Source of the DNA: Nostoc sp. FACHB-152
Lineage (GTDB): Bacteria; Cyanobacteriota; Cyanobacteriia; Cyanobacteriales; Nostocaceae
DNA length: 34,108 nt
Direction of reading: 5' to 3'
Assembly: GCF_014697475.1 (NCBI RefSeq)
Contig: NZ_JACJRV010000076.1
Span: 1-34,108 of the forward strand
The notes under the pieces were generated by a model. That model had not been told where the DNA came from. It worked only from the letters and a program-made list of their open reading frames with translations, and did no database searches. Both the position numbers and the translations under genes were made by a program. Shown here in pieces: positions 1 through 7,828 of the stretch. The first letter of the stretch is position 1; every line of letters starts with the position of its first letter.

Positions 1-90
1 AAAGCGATTGAAAATGCTTTTAACCAAGTCTCTTTAAATGATATTTATAATTGGTTTACCCATTGTTGCTACTGTACTTCTTTAGACTGA
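1..90 (+). mobile_element. IS630-type transposase, C-terminal end only
   Basis: The window opens inside this reading frame, which runs in frame 1 to a TGA at 88-90. The last 29 residues include NDIYNWFTHCCYCTS. An Asn/Asp-Ile-x-x-Trp-Phe-x-His-Cys-x-Tyr-Cys pattern is typical of the C-terminus of cyanobacterial IS630-family DDE transposases. The rest of the gene lies outside the window, so whether it is intact cannot be judged. No terminal inverted repeat or TA duplication could be assigned. A second, decayed N-terminal part of the same family lies at 18916-19130. Confidence 0.6.
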
Positions 91-312
91 GAAACGCTAT
101 ACCATCAGTACCATAAGCTGAACGGGATTTGGTATCGGATTACCTTTAAAGATTTTCCACCACCACCAACTGATTATGTAACTGATGTTTTTCAAGGTTT
201 AATTCATCGTTCTAGCGCAACTTATAGAGGTCGTAGAATTTACGCTGCTAGTAAACAGCAGTGTAATAAAAAAGAAATTCGATTTATTGTAAATCAACTT
301 TCTCAAAACTAG
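91..312 (+). other. Open frame following the transposase stop, unrecognised
   Basis: After the TGA at 88-90 the same frame stays open for 73 codons to a TAG at 310-312. It encodes residues such as KDFPPPPTDYV and ATYRGRRIYAASKQQ. There is no ATG near its start. It may be the decayed tail of another gene joined to the transposase end, or a chance open frame. I do not recognise it and assign no function. Confidence 0.25.
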
Positions 313-317
313 TATTT

Positions 318-447
318 TCACTTCGTGTCCTCACCGAAAAAGCTTACATACTAGCCGAATTGGTACAGGCACTTGTTTAGAGAACAAGCTATTACGGGTT
401 CAAGTCCCGTGTATAAATCAACAGCTTTTTCAACTTACACGAAGTGA
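318..447 (+). ncRNA. Candidate tRNA-like structured RNA on an inverted-repeat stem (possible Y-RNA-like element)
   Basis: The ends are an exact 11-bp inverted repeat: TCACTTCGTGT at 318-328 and ACACGAAGTGA at 437-447. A second exact 9-bp pairing follows inside it, GAAAAAGCT (336-344) with AGCTTTTTC (423-431). The enclosed 345-418 is tRNA-like. Its D-arm is GCC/GGC with a GG in the loop (354-370). Its anticodon-type arm is CTTGT/ACAAG with a 7-base loop (372-388). There is a 5-base variable loop. The T-arm is ACGGG-TTCAAGT-CCCGT (394-410). The acceptor-like stem is imperfect (about 5 of 7 pairs) and no encoded CCA follows. Bacterial Y RNAs (YrlA) combine a paired-end stem with a tRNA-mimicking module and often lie beside rsr; a Ro-like gene starts at 1161. 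The alternative is a degenerate tRNA gene. Transcription is not shown. Confidence 0.4.
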
Positions 448-462
448 CCTATTTCTCTAAAC

Positions 463-583
463 AGAATTCAGGAGTCAGGAGCCAGAATTCAGAATTGAAT
501 TGGAGTATAACTGGCGGATGAATAAGTGGGTTTGAATCCCCGACTAATTGATTATGAGTCTTGAATTCTGAGTTCTGAATTCT
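463..583. repeat. Inverted-repeat element with a T-arm-like core
   Basis: AGAATTCAGAA at 484-494 pairs exactly with TTCTGAATTCT at 573-583, within a longer run of GAATTC-rich sequence on both sides. The core at 526-542 contains GGGTTTGAATCCC, which looks like a tRNA T-arm (three G-C pairs and a 7-base loop). No D-arm or anticodon arm is evident. It could be a dispersed intergenic hairpin of the kind common in Nostoc, or a reduced relative of the 318-447 element. It ends about 50 bases before the start codon at 634. Confidence 0.45.
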
Positions 584-633
584 TCTTCAATTATTATCAA
601 CTATGAGTTAAGTGCAACTCATTGGAGGTTGCT

Positions 634-1014
634 ATGTCTGCGAAAACTGTAGAAATTTTAGAACAAATCAAGTCTCTTACTGTCAATGAAACTGCCGCTT
701 TAGTCAAGCAGATTGAAGCAACTTTTAATGTTGATAGTTCAATACCGAAACTAATTACGATTGACAAACGTAAAGAGGATGAGACTCAACCACAAATTCA
801 GACCGAATTTGATGTTGTGTTGGTATCGGTTCCAGCAGAGAAAAAGATTGCCTTACTTAAGGTAATTCGCACAATCACCGGACTAGGACTCAAAGAAGCA
901 AAAGACTTTGTAGACTCTTTGCCGCAAGTAGTTCAGTCAGGATTAAATCAAGAAGCAGCCGAAACTCTCAAGCAGCAACTAGAGGAAACAGGAGCGATCG
1001 CTGCTCTTAAATAA
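634..1014 (+). CDS. Ribosomal protein L7/L12-like paralogue
   Basis: A 126-residue protein. The N-terminal helical hairpin (about 1-35, VEILEQIKSLTVNETAALV) matches the L12 dimerisation/L10-binding domain. The C-terminal domain (about 55-126) has the L12 core, with IRTITGLGLKEAKDFVD around residues 82-98, the surface that contacts translation factors. The hinge (about 40-58) is charged, with KRKEDE, where housekeeping L12 is Ala/Gly-rich. The true rplL normally sits beside rplJ, which is absent, so this is probably a specialised paralogue. The ATG at 634 is chosen because GGAGG lies at 624-628; a TTG at 622 would overlap that site. Gene 1161 follows 146 bases downstream with a similar strong site. 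A role in translation or in a conflict or RNA system is inference. Confidence 0.8.
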   Translation: MSAKTVEILEQIKSLTVNETAALVKQIEATFNVDSSIPKLITIDKRKEDETQPQIQTEFDVVLVSVPAEKKIALLKVIRTITGLGLKEAKDFVDSLPQVVQSGLNQEAAETLKQQLEETGAIAALK

Positions 1015-1106
1015 TATTCTATCGGCAGTTGTTGCCGCGCCCCAATCGCAGAAGCATACATAACTCTGAAAAAGTTCAACCAATGCTTCTACAACTTGCG
1101 TGGTGA

Positions 1107-2600
<1,494 letters not shown>

Positions 2601-2612
2601 GTTCTAAAGTAG

Positions 2613-2653
2613 AGTAATGCTTATTGTTACAAACAGTGAGCATTACTTATTTT
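2613..2653 (+). terminator. Rho-independent-type terminator after the TROVE/vWA gene
   Basis: AGTAATGCTTA at 2613-2623 pairs with TGAGCATTACT at 2637-2647 (11 bp including one G-T pair), followed by TATTTT. It begins 12 bases after the stop codon of the gene ending at 2600. Confidence 0.6.
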
Positions 2654-2762
2654 GTAGATTTTAATCATTAATGTTAGCAACTAAAAATGTATTATGCAGC
2701 ACATTATAGGTAAATGAGATACAAATTTTAAGAACAAAGCCATAGACCAACAGGCTTTCAAC

Positions 2763-2797
2763 CCTATTGCCTATTGCCTATTGCCTATTGCCTGTTC
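2763..2797. repeat. Heptameric STRR, CCTATTG units
   Basis: Four to five head-to-tail copies of CCTATTG, the last degenerate. Heptameric short tandem repeats of this type are characteristic of heterocystous cyanobacteria. The complementary form occurs at 7725, 9081 and 11537, and this form again near 17334. Confidence 0.8.
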
Positions 2798-2825
2798 CCT
2801 GTAATTATGAGGTTATTAATTTACT

Positions 2826-3206
2826 TCAAGTCTGTGACTTTAATATCTGTATCGCTTTAAACCCTTCTATTGTCTGACTGAAAAATGCAATAGGAATAAT
2901 CAAGCCAAATGGTCTGCCTGTTTGAATCAAATTGTAAATCCCTATTAAAACATTTAGCAACATAAATCCCATTGCAATACCTAATGCAATTTTCGATTTA
3001 CGTTGAACAAAAAAACCTAGAAATATATAGAGTAAAGCAAACATCAAAAAGCCGAGTCCTAATATCAGATAATCAGGAATTAGAGTGCCAGCCACAAAGG
3101 TTACTAAGCTGAGAAAAAGACTCAAAACTCCAATTGCGTAAACTGCACGATAAGCAGATGCTAGCTTTTTTCGTGACTCTACTATTTGTTGTATTTGGCT
3201 ATTCAT
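2826..3206 (-). CDS. Small four-helix membrane protein, unknown function
   Basis: A 126-residue protein. After a polar N-terminus (about 1-18, with QQIVESRKKLASAYR) there are four hydrophobic segments at roughly 22-43, 46-68, 73-93 and 100-112, so it is predicted to be an integral membrane protein of the plasma or thylakoid membrane. The C-terminus is a short soluble tail. I do not recognise the family. It runs against the genes on either side and splits the L7/L12-TROVE pair from the pair at 3486-4963. No clear ribosome binding site precedes its ATG. Hydrophobicity, codon use and length support a real gene rather than a chance frame. Confidence 0.55.
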   Translation of the reverse strand: MNSQIQQIVESRKKLASAYRAVYAIGVLSLFLSLVTFVAGTLIPDYLILGLGFLMFALLYIFLGFFVQRKSKIALGIAMGFMLLNVLIGIYNLIQTGRPFGLIIPIAFFSQTIEGFKAIQILKSQT

Positions 3207-3270
3207 AATTTTTATATTATTTTTAGTTTATAGAGTAAAAATGATGTATGTAAGTCATAAAATTTAGTAA

Positions 3271-3295
3271 TTAGGCAGAAATAAGCTCTGCCTAA
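3271..3295. promoter_or_regulatory. Perfect hairpin between divergent genes
   Basis: TTAGGCAGA (3271-3279) and TCTGCCTAA (3287-3295) form a 9-bp perfect stem with a 7-base loop. It lies in the AT-rich gap between the divergently read genes starting at 3206 and 3486. No T-run follows directly, so an operator or mRNA structure is as likely as a terminator. Nothing else is evident in 3207-3485. Confidence 0.35.
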
Positions 3296-3485
3296 CATGA
3301 GAAATTTTTTTGTAAATAAATTTTTAATTCTTTAGATAGAAAGATAAGAAACGAAGTCCGATATATGCAAAACGCAAAAACATTTTTATAGTTGTCTAAT
3401 TGCTATTTAAATATTTGTTTATGTATTTTTATATACTAATTTTTAACAAAAAGCTTCTGTAATATTCCCTAAATTACATCCAGCT

Positions 3486-4319
3486 ATGACTGACATCCGT
3501 AAACTGATTAACCAAATTGCTAATGCAGAAGCTCAGTTGTACACTACCCAATTTCTCGCACCATGTGTCAAAGGTGGACGAGTTCGCACAAAGGTAGCTG
3601 GAATGGTCTACATATTCACACCAAAGCCTAGTAAATTTGAAGGTTGGGGCATCTTTCAGCCTGTGGATGTGAAGACAGCAATCTTTGTGGAAGAGGCAGA
3701 CTTACCCCAAGTTGCGGAATACTTACAACACTTTCCTCAAATCCGGCTGCGGTTAGCACACCAATTACGGGGACAAACTTGGTTAGCCTACCCCATCAAT
3801 GAAGTAGATATGCGTCAACGGTTGCAAGTAGTAAAACCGATCGCAGTGCATCTAGTAACCGAGGGTGTAGTCTTTGAACAAATCATTGCCCGTTGGAATG
3901 GACAATCCTGTTGGTTTGAAGAGGTCGATCGCCGCGCCGATCCGGCTATTGTAGAAACTTTGCAATCTGCGCTTTTGCGACTCATTCCGGTTGCAGAATT
4001 GCAATTCAAAGGCATAACTCCAGAAATTCGCACAGTATATGAATTAGCCACTGGGCGGATTGAGGGTTTCAATCCAACTAAACAGGATGAAAGGCGACTG
4101 CGAAAAGCCTTGCAGATGGGCGGCGGTGAATTACAGCAATTCCAAGATCGCGGTGATTATTGGACAGTTGATTGGACAACATCAGATGGTGTTCGCCATA
4201 GTAGTGCGATCGCTAAAACTGATTTGACGGTCATCAGTTCTGGTATTTGTCTGAGTGGTTACGATCGCAATTTTGATTTGCAATCCTTGGTTGGTGTCAT
4301 AGAACAACAAGAATGGTAA
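3486..4319 (+). CDS. Unrecognised 277-residue protein paired with an E1-like enzyme
   Basis: I do not recognise the family. It is a soluble protein with no signal peptide or membrane segment. The first half has a basic, strand-rich region (about 28-60, KGGRVRTKVAGMVYIFTP) and acidic stretches; Trp, Phe and Tyr are frequent. The second half has a helical basic stretch (TKQDERRLRKALQMGGG, about 197-213) followed by alternating hydrophobic residues that suggest a small beta domain at the C-terminus. No catalytic motif stands out. Its stop codon overlaps the possible start of the ThiF-like gene by 7 bases, so the two are very probably co-transcribed and translationally coupled. It may be a partner, substrate or target-recognition subunit of that enzyme; this is inference from position. 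Confidence 0.7.
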   Translation: MTDIRKLINQIANAEAQLYTTQFLAPCVKGGRVRTKVAGMVYIFTPKPSKFEGWGIFQPVDVKTAIFVEEADLPQVAEYLQHFPQIRLRLAHQLRGQTWLAYPINEVDMRQRLQVVKPIAVHLVTEGVVFEQIIARWNGQSCWFEEVDRRADPAIVETLQSALLRLIPVAELQFKGITPEIRTVYELATGRIEGFNPTKQDERRLRKALQMGGGELQQFQDRGDYWTVDWTTSDGVRHSSAIAKTDLTVISSGICLSGYDRNFDLQSLVGVIEQQEW

Positions 4320-4963
4320 GGACAATGAGCATCTTTTTTCACGAACAGCTTTATCGCAGTCATGCTGTGATGGCAAAGCTGAAAAACTATCCTGTCACAA
4401 TTTGTGGTGCTGGTGCTTTAGGAGCTAACATTGCTGAGAACTTGGCTCGGTCTGGTTTTGAGAAACTGATAGTGATTGATCGCGATCGCATTGAAGAGCG
4501 TAATCTTTCCACCCAACCCTACTACCGTTCTGATGTCGGCGCATTTAAAGCGAAAATCTTGGCGAACAACTTATATCGAGCCGTTGGTACTAAAGTAGAT
4601 GCTCAGACAAAGGAGTTAACATCAGCAAATACAACTCAACTACTCAAAGATAGCCAGCTGATTGTCGATGTGTTTGACAACAGTGTGGCACGTCAGGCAG
4701 TGAAAGATTATGCTGATCAATTTAGAATTCCTTGTGTTCATGCTGGGTTAGCAGCTGATTATGCTGAAGTCATTTGGAATGACGTTTATCGAGTGCCTTC
4801 CGAAGTTAATGATGATGTCTGTGATTATCCCTTGGCACGAAACTTAGTGATGTTAACTGTGGCTGTGACTTGTGAAGCGATCGTTTCATTCATGACTACA
4901 GCACAACAGCATAATTACACAATTACCCTCCAAGATTTAACTGTTCAACCTCTAAGTATGTGA
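4313..4963 (+). CDS. ThiF/E1-like adenylyltransferase, compact form
   Basis: A 216-residue Rossmann-fold protein of the ThiF/MoeB/E1 superfamily, which adenylates the C-terminus of ubiquitin-like or sulfur-carrier proteins. The nucleotide loop is GAGALG at 32-37 inside ICGAGALGANIAENLARSG. The ribose/ATP segment is DRDRIEERNLSTQ at 56-68, with Asp56 and Asn64. A lysine (FKAKIL) and VFDN follow in the expected order. Cys170 (DDVCDYP) is the best candidate acceptor cysteine. The paired CxxC zinc motifs of ThiF and MoeB are absent, and no E2, JAB or rhodanese domain is fused. ATGs at 4313 and 4325 are both possible; the first overlaps the upstream stop. No ubiquitin-like, ThiS or MoaD gene is nearby, so the substrate is unknown. 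Confidence 0.8.
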   Translation: MVRTMSIFFHEQLYRSHAVMAKLKNYPVTICGAGALGANIAENLARSGFEKLIVIDRDRIEERNLSTQPYYRSDVGAFKAKILANNLYRAVGTKVDAQTKELTSANTTQLLKDSQLIVDVFDNSVARQAVKDYADQFRIPCVHAGLAADYAEVIWNDVYRVPSEVNDDVCDYPLARNLVMLTVAVTCEAIVSFMTTAQQHNYTITLQDLTVQPLSM

Positions 4964-4972
4964 AGTTAACTA

Positions 4973-5001
4973 CCTACACCGTACAATTAGGTCGGTGTAG
5001 G
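4973..5001 (+). terminator. Hairpin after the ThiF-like gene
   Basis: CCTACACCG (4973-4981) pairs perfectly with CGGTGTAGG (4993-5001) across an 11-base loop, 10 bases after the stop codon. There is no strong T-run, so terminator function is only likely. The rest of 5002-5274 is AT-rich with no gene or clear promoter visible. Confidence 0.4.
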
Positions 5002-5274
5002 CTTGCTGTGCAACAGACAGAGCAAAGTATGATGAACTCTTTCTCAGATGAGCTAAGTTGTGTCTGAAGTAATAAATTTTTTTAGAATAGCCATTGTCTT
5101 AGTTAGATCCATGAGCCTACATAAAAAAATTTATAAAATTTTTTATATTGAGTAGTCTTCATGAAGATGCAGTAAATATGCTGCAAAAAAGCAGATTTAT
5201 TAAGAATGTAAAGTTTATATTCATCAACAAATTTAAGTGAATTTACCCAATTTAATATTACAGTTGTCTAGATA

Positions 5275-5949
5275 ATGTACCAAACACAATCGCAAAGCGT
5301 TTATCAAGGTGCTATTTACCAAGCTTGGAAATTAGATACACCCCACTCTTCAGTAGGTTCTAAATTCAAACGTTGTTTGGATATTTTAGGGAGCTTGGTA
5401 GGTTTAACAATTTTGGCTATTGTGTTTATACCGATCGCGATCGCTATTAAACTCGATAGCCCAGGCCCTATTTTCTTTACTCAGGAACGTTATGGGCTTC
5501 ATGGACGACCTTTTCGGCTGCGTAAATTCCGTTCAATGGTTAACGATGCCGAAAAACTCAAATCTCTCGTCGAAAACGAAGCCAATGGACTAATCTTTAA
5601 AAACAAGAATGACTTCCGAGTAACGAAAGTAGGGCGTTTTTTACGCAGTACGAGCTTAGACGAACTGCCTCAATTTTGGAATGTGCTTGTAGGTGAGATG
5701 AGTTTAGTAGGAACCCGTCCACCTACTGCTGATGAAGTAGCCAAGTACAACCAACGTCACTGGCAACGTCTGAATGTTAAACCAGGTTTAACTGGTGAAT
5801 GGCAAGTTCATGGTCGTTCTCACATCAAAGATTTTGAACAAATAGTAGATTTAGACTTGCGTTACCAAGAAAAATGGCATCCATTGTATGACTTATTTTT
5901 GATTACCAAAACCTTCTATATCATCTTTGGCAAAGTTGGAGCTTTTTAA
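5275..5949 (+). CDS. Polyprenyl-phosphate hexose-1-phosphate transferase (bacterial sugar transferase)
   Basis: A 224-residue monotopic phosphoglycosyl transferase. These enzymes move a sugar-1-phosphate from a UDP-sugar to undecaprenyl phosphate at the inner membrane, the first committed step of exopolysaccharide repeat-unit assembly. A hydrophobic re-entrant helix lies at about 39-62, followed by the family signature DSPGPIFFTQ and then RKFRSM. The catalytic Asp-Glu pair is Asp129-Glu130 in TSLDELPQFWNVL, followed by the conserved MSLVGTRPP. The length fits the short form lacking the N-terminal four-helix domain of WcaJ. It is the only plus-strand gene of the polysaccharide cluster and has its own terminator. 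The sugar specificity cannot be read. Confidence 0.92.
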   Translation: MYQTQSQSVYQGAIYQAWKLDTPHSSVGSKFKRCLDILGSLVGLTILAIVFIPIAIAIKLDSPGPIFFTQERYGLHGRPFRLRKFRSMVNDAEKLKSLVENEANGLIFKNKNDFRVTKVGRFLRSTSLDELPQFWNVLVGEMSLVGTRPPTADEVAKYNQRHWQRLNVKPGLTGEWQVHGRSHIKDFEQIVDLDLRYQEKWHPLYDLFLITKTFYIIFGKVGAF

Positions 5950-6026
5950 AGCTACACTCATTTTGCTGAGTGAAATACTGAGTAAATCTAGTTTGGCTAA
6001 CTTTAACGTGAGTTCGACGCATTGAA

Positions 6027-6055
6027 AAAACCTCTTCCTGTAGGGAAGAGGTTTT
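6027..6055. terminator. Strong bidirectional terminator between convergent genes
   Basis: AAAACCTCTTCC (6027-6038) and GGAAGAGGTTTT (6044-6055) form a perfect 12-bp stem with a 5-base loop. A-rich and T-rich flanks on both sides make it usable from either strand. It lies between the sugar transferase (ends 5949) and the flippase gene read toward it (ends 6343). Confidence 0.75.
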
Positions 6056-6094
6056 AAAAATATGATTTTTTCTTTCTCAAGCTTGTTGAACGTG

Positions 6095-6320
6095 AGTTCG
6101 ATGAACCTCACTCCAACCCCTCTGCCTTGAAAAGTTTTGCGCCGGGAAACCCGGACGCGCAACGCCAGTTGCTTTATGCCGGGGAACCCGTCCAACGCAC
6201 TGGCTCAACTTTTCGCTCCGTCGCGGAGAGGGGCTTTAATGTAGTAATTTAAGTACGAGAAATTAAGCTTTTTAAACCTCTCCCTGAAGCGTGGAGAGGA
6301 ATGGAAGCGGGGTTTTTAAT
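6095..6320. repeat. GC-rich dispersed intergenic repeat
   Basis: In an otherwise AT-rich gap, this stretch is GC-rich. It contains two related units, GCCGGGAAACCCG (from about 6142) and GCCGGGGAACCCG (from about 6179), each followed by a CAACGC segment. It also has paired CCCCTCT/AGAGGGG and CCTCTCC/GGAGAGG motifs. Composition and internal repetition mark it as a dispersed noncoding repeat of the kind found across Nostoc genomes; no reading frame in it looks coding. Confidence 0.55.
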
Positions 6321-6342
6321 AATCTGTCGAACTCACCTTTGT

Positions 6343-7683
6343 TTAAAGTAGGTTTTGAATAGGTAAACCAAAGCCTAAAAAATATCTAATGCTCAGGAAT
6401 AAACTCAATAGCCCAATAAAAAATATTGTCATTTGTATATCCTGAGCTAAACAAGATAATTTTTCCCGCTCCAGTGCATAAAGGTTAACTAGATATAAAG
6501 GTAGATCGCTGAATGCAATGACAATAATTGCTCCGATCACACCAAAATGGAAAAATGCTAAAGGTAATCCTGCTCCAATCATGATAAATCCGGCTAAATT
6601 ACTTTGGGCAGAATACAAAGCTTTACCAATAGCTAAAAGTGCAGGACTAATGGTGTAAAACAATACTGAAAACCAAATGCCACAAGATAAAATTGGCATC
6701 ATCCAAGTAGCTTCTTGGTATCTACTATCATATAGTAGTTGAATCACCATATCACCAAGAGTAACTAAACTAGCTAACAATATTGCAAATCCTATTAACA
6801 TCAAACGACGTTGGCGGAGAATTTTAGAGCGTAGAGTTTGTCTTGGTAGATCGGACTGATTGGAAATGGCAGGAAAAATAACTCTATAGCTAATTTGTTT
6901 AATTATTTCACGGGGTATACCAGCTAAAGTATAAGCTACTGTATAAATACCTAACATTTTAAAAGAAAGCAACTTAGCAAGAATTAAACGATCAGTTTGC
7001 TCATTGAGAAACGTCATCCCTGATGCCAAAAACATCCATTTGCCAAAAGACAAAATTTCATCGACTGAACTTCGATCCCAAGCAAAGCGATCGCGGTATC
7101 CTGGTATTAACCAATAACTACCGACTGTCACATATATTGAACCTACGAATACTCCCAAAGCTAAAAACAGCAGACTCCGGTTTACATAAACCAAAAAAAT
7201 TAGGGTTAAAAGCGATAGAAACTGGGTACTAAGGTTAAATACGGTTAATCTTCCTAAGTCCATTCGACGATGAAGAATATGTCTACTATTAGAAGTAAAT
7301 CCATCGATAACCGATGAAAGTCCAACAATAGGAATTAACCACAACAGTCTATCTTCATTATAAAAATGTGCCATAGGCCAAGTAATTAGCAGGCACAATA
7401 GCCAAATCATAAAACCACGGATGACAGCCAGCGTCCAAGCAGTATTTAAAAAAGCGGGATCATGACCCCGTTTTGTATTGATAATACTTTGGCTAATACC
7501 GAGGTCAGAGAATAACTCTATACCAATTCTTAAAGTGTTGACTACAGCCATCAAACCAAAAAATTCTGGTGTTAATAGGCGAGTCAAAATTAAATTACTA
7601 CCAAATCGGAGAATCTGGCTAGAACCATAACCGGCAATTGTCCAGATTGTTCCCTTAATGGCCAGCTTTTTTAAAGATGTCAT
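6343..7683 (-). CDS. Wzx-type polysaccharide flippase (MOP superfamily)
   Basis: A 446-residue integral membrane protein with about twelve hydrophobic segments spread over its length. The N-terminus LKKLAIKGTIWTIAGYGSS and the following NLILTRLLTPEFFGLMAV are typical of the oligosaccharide-flippase branch of the MOP (MATE/MVF) superfamily. Members move undecaprenyl-linked repeat units from the cytoplasmic to the periplasmic face of the inner membrane. The gene is the most downstream of the minus-strand polysaccharide genes and ends 288 bases from the bidirectional terminator at 6027. With the polymerase-like gene at 10288 and the co-polymerase at 14862 it gives the elements of a Wzx/Wzy-dependent pathway. 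Confidence 0.9.
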   Translation of the reverse strand: MTSLKKLAIKGTIWTIAGYGSSQILRFGSNLILTRLLTPEFFGLMAVVNTLRIGIELFSDLGISQSIINTKRGHDPAFLNTAWTLAVIRGFMIWLLCLLITWPMAHFYNEDRLLWLIPIVGLSSVIDGFTSNSRHILHRRMDLGRLTVFNLSTQFLSLLTLIFLVYVNRSLLFLALGVFVGSIYVTVGSYWLIPGYRDRFAWDRSSVDEILSFGKWMFLASGMTFLNEQTDRLILAKLLSFKMLGIYTVAYTLAGIPREIIKQISYRVIFPAISNQSDLPRQTLRSKILRQRRLMLIGFAILLASLVTLGDMVIQLLYDSRYQEATWMMPILSCGIWFSVLFYTISPALLAIGKALYSAQSNLAGFIMIGAGLPLAFFHFGVIGAIIVIAFSDLPLYLVNLYALEREKLSCLAQDIQMTIFFIGLLSLFLSIRYFLGFGLPIQNLL

Positions 7684-7724
7684 AGTTATATAGGAATCCT
7701 ACTTAATTTACAAATTAGTTGTGG

Positions 7725-7748
7725 AGGCAGGCATTAGGCAATAGGCAA
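7725..7748. repeat. STRR, GCAATAG-type units
   Basis: GGCATTAGGCAATAGGCAA is a short run of the complementary heptamer family also seen at 2763, 9081 and 11537. It lies in the gap between the flippase and the next gene upstream. Confidence 0.65.
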
Positions 7749-7828
7749 CAGATTTGTTTGGATTTTATTTAGGATTGTTATATACAAACTTTAGGAGCAA
7801 AATTCTTATAAGAAGCTAAAGATGAACT

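Noticed and set aside
345-418. A functional tRNA gene with anticodon AGA (Ser)
   Set aside because: The variable loop is short where bacterial tRNA-Ser has a long arm, the acceptor stem has mismatches, and the outer inverted repeats are not part of a tRNA.
622-633. TTG start of the L7/L12-like gene at 622
   Set aside because: It would overlap GGAGG at 624-628, which serves the ATG at 634.
2763-2797. Possible CRISPR repeats
   Set aside because: The units are contiguous heptamers without spacers, so it is an STRR; no array of spaced repeats is seen anywhere in the window.
5893-6195. A 100-residue minus-strand frame after the sugar transferase
   Set aside because: It passes through the terminator hairpin and the GC-rich repeat and overlaps the real gene's end.
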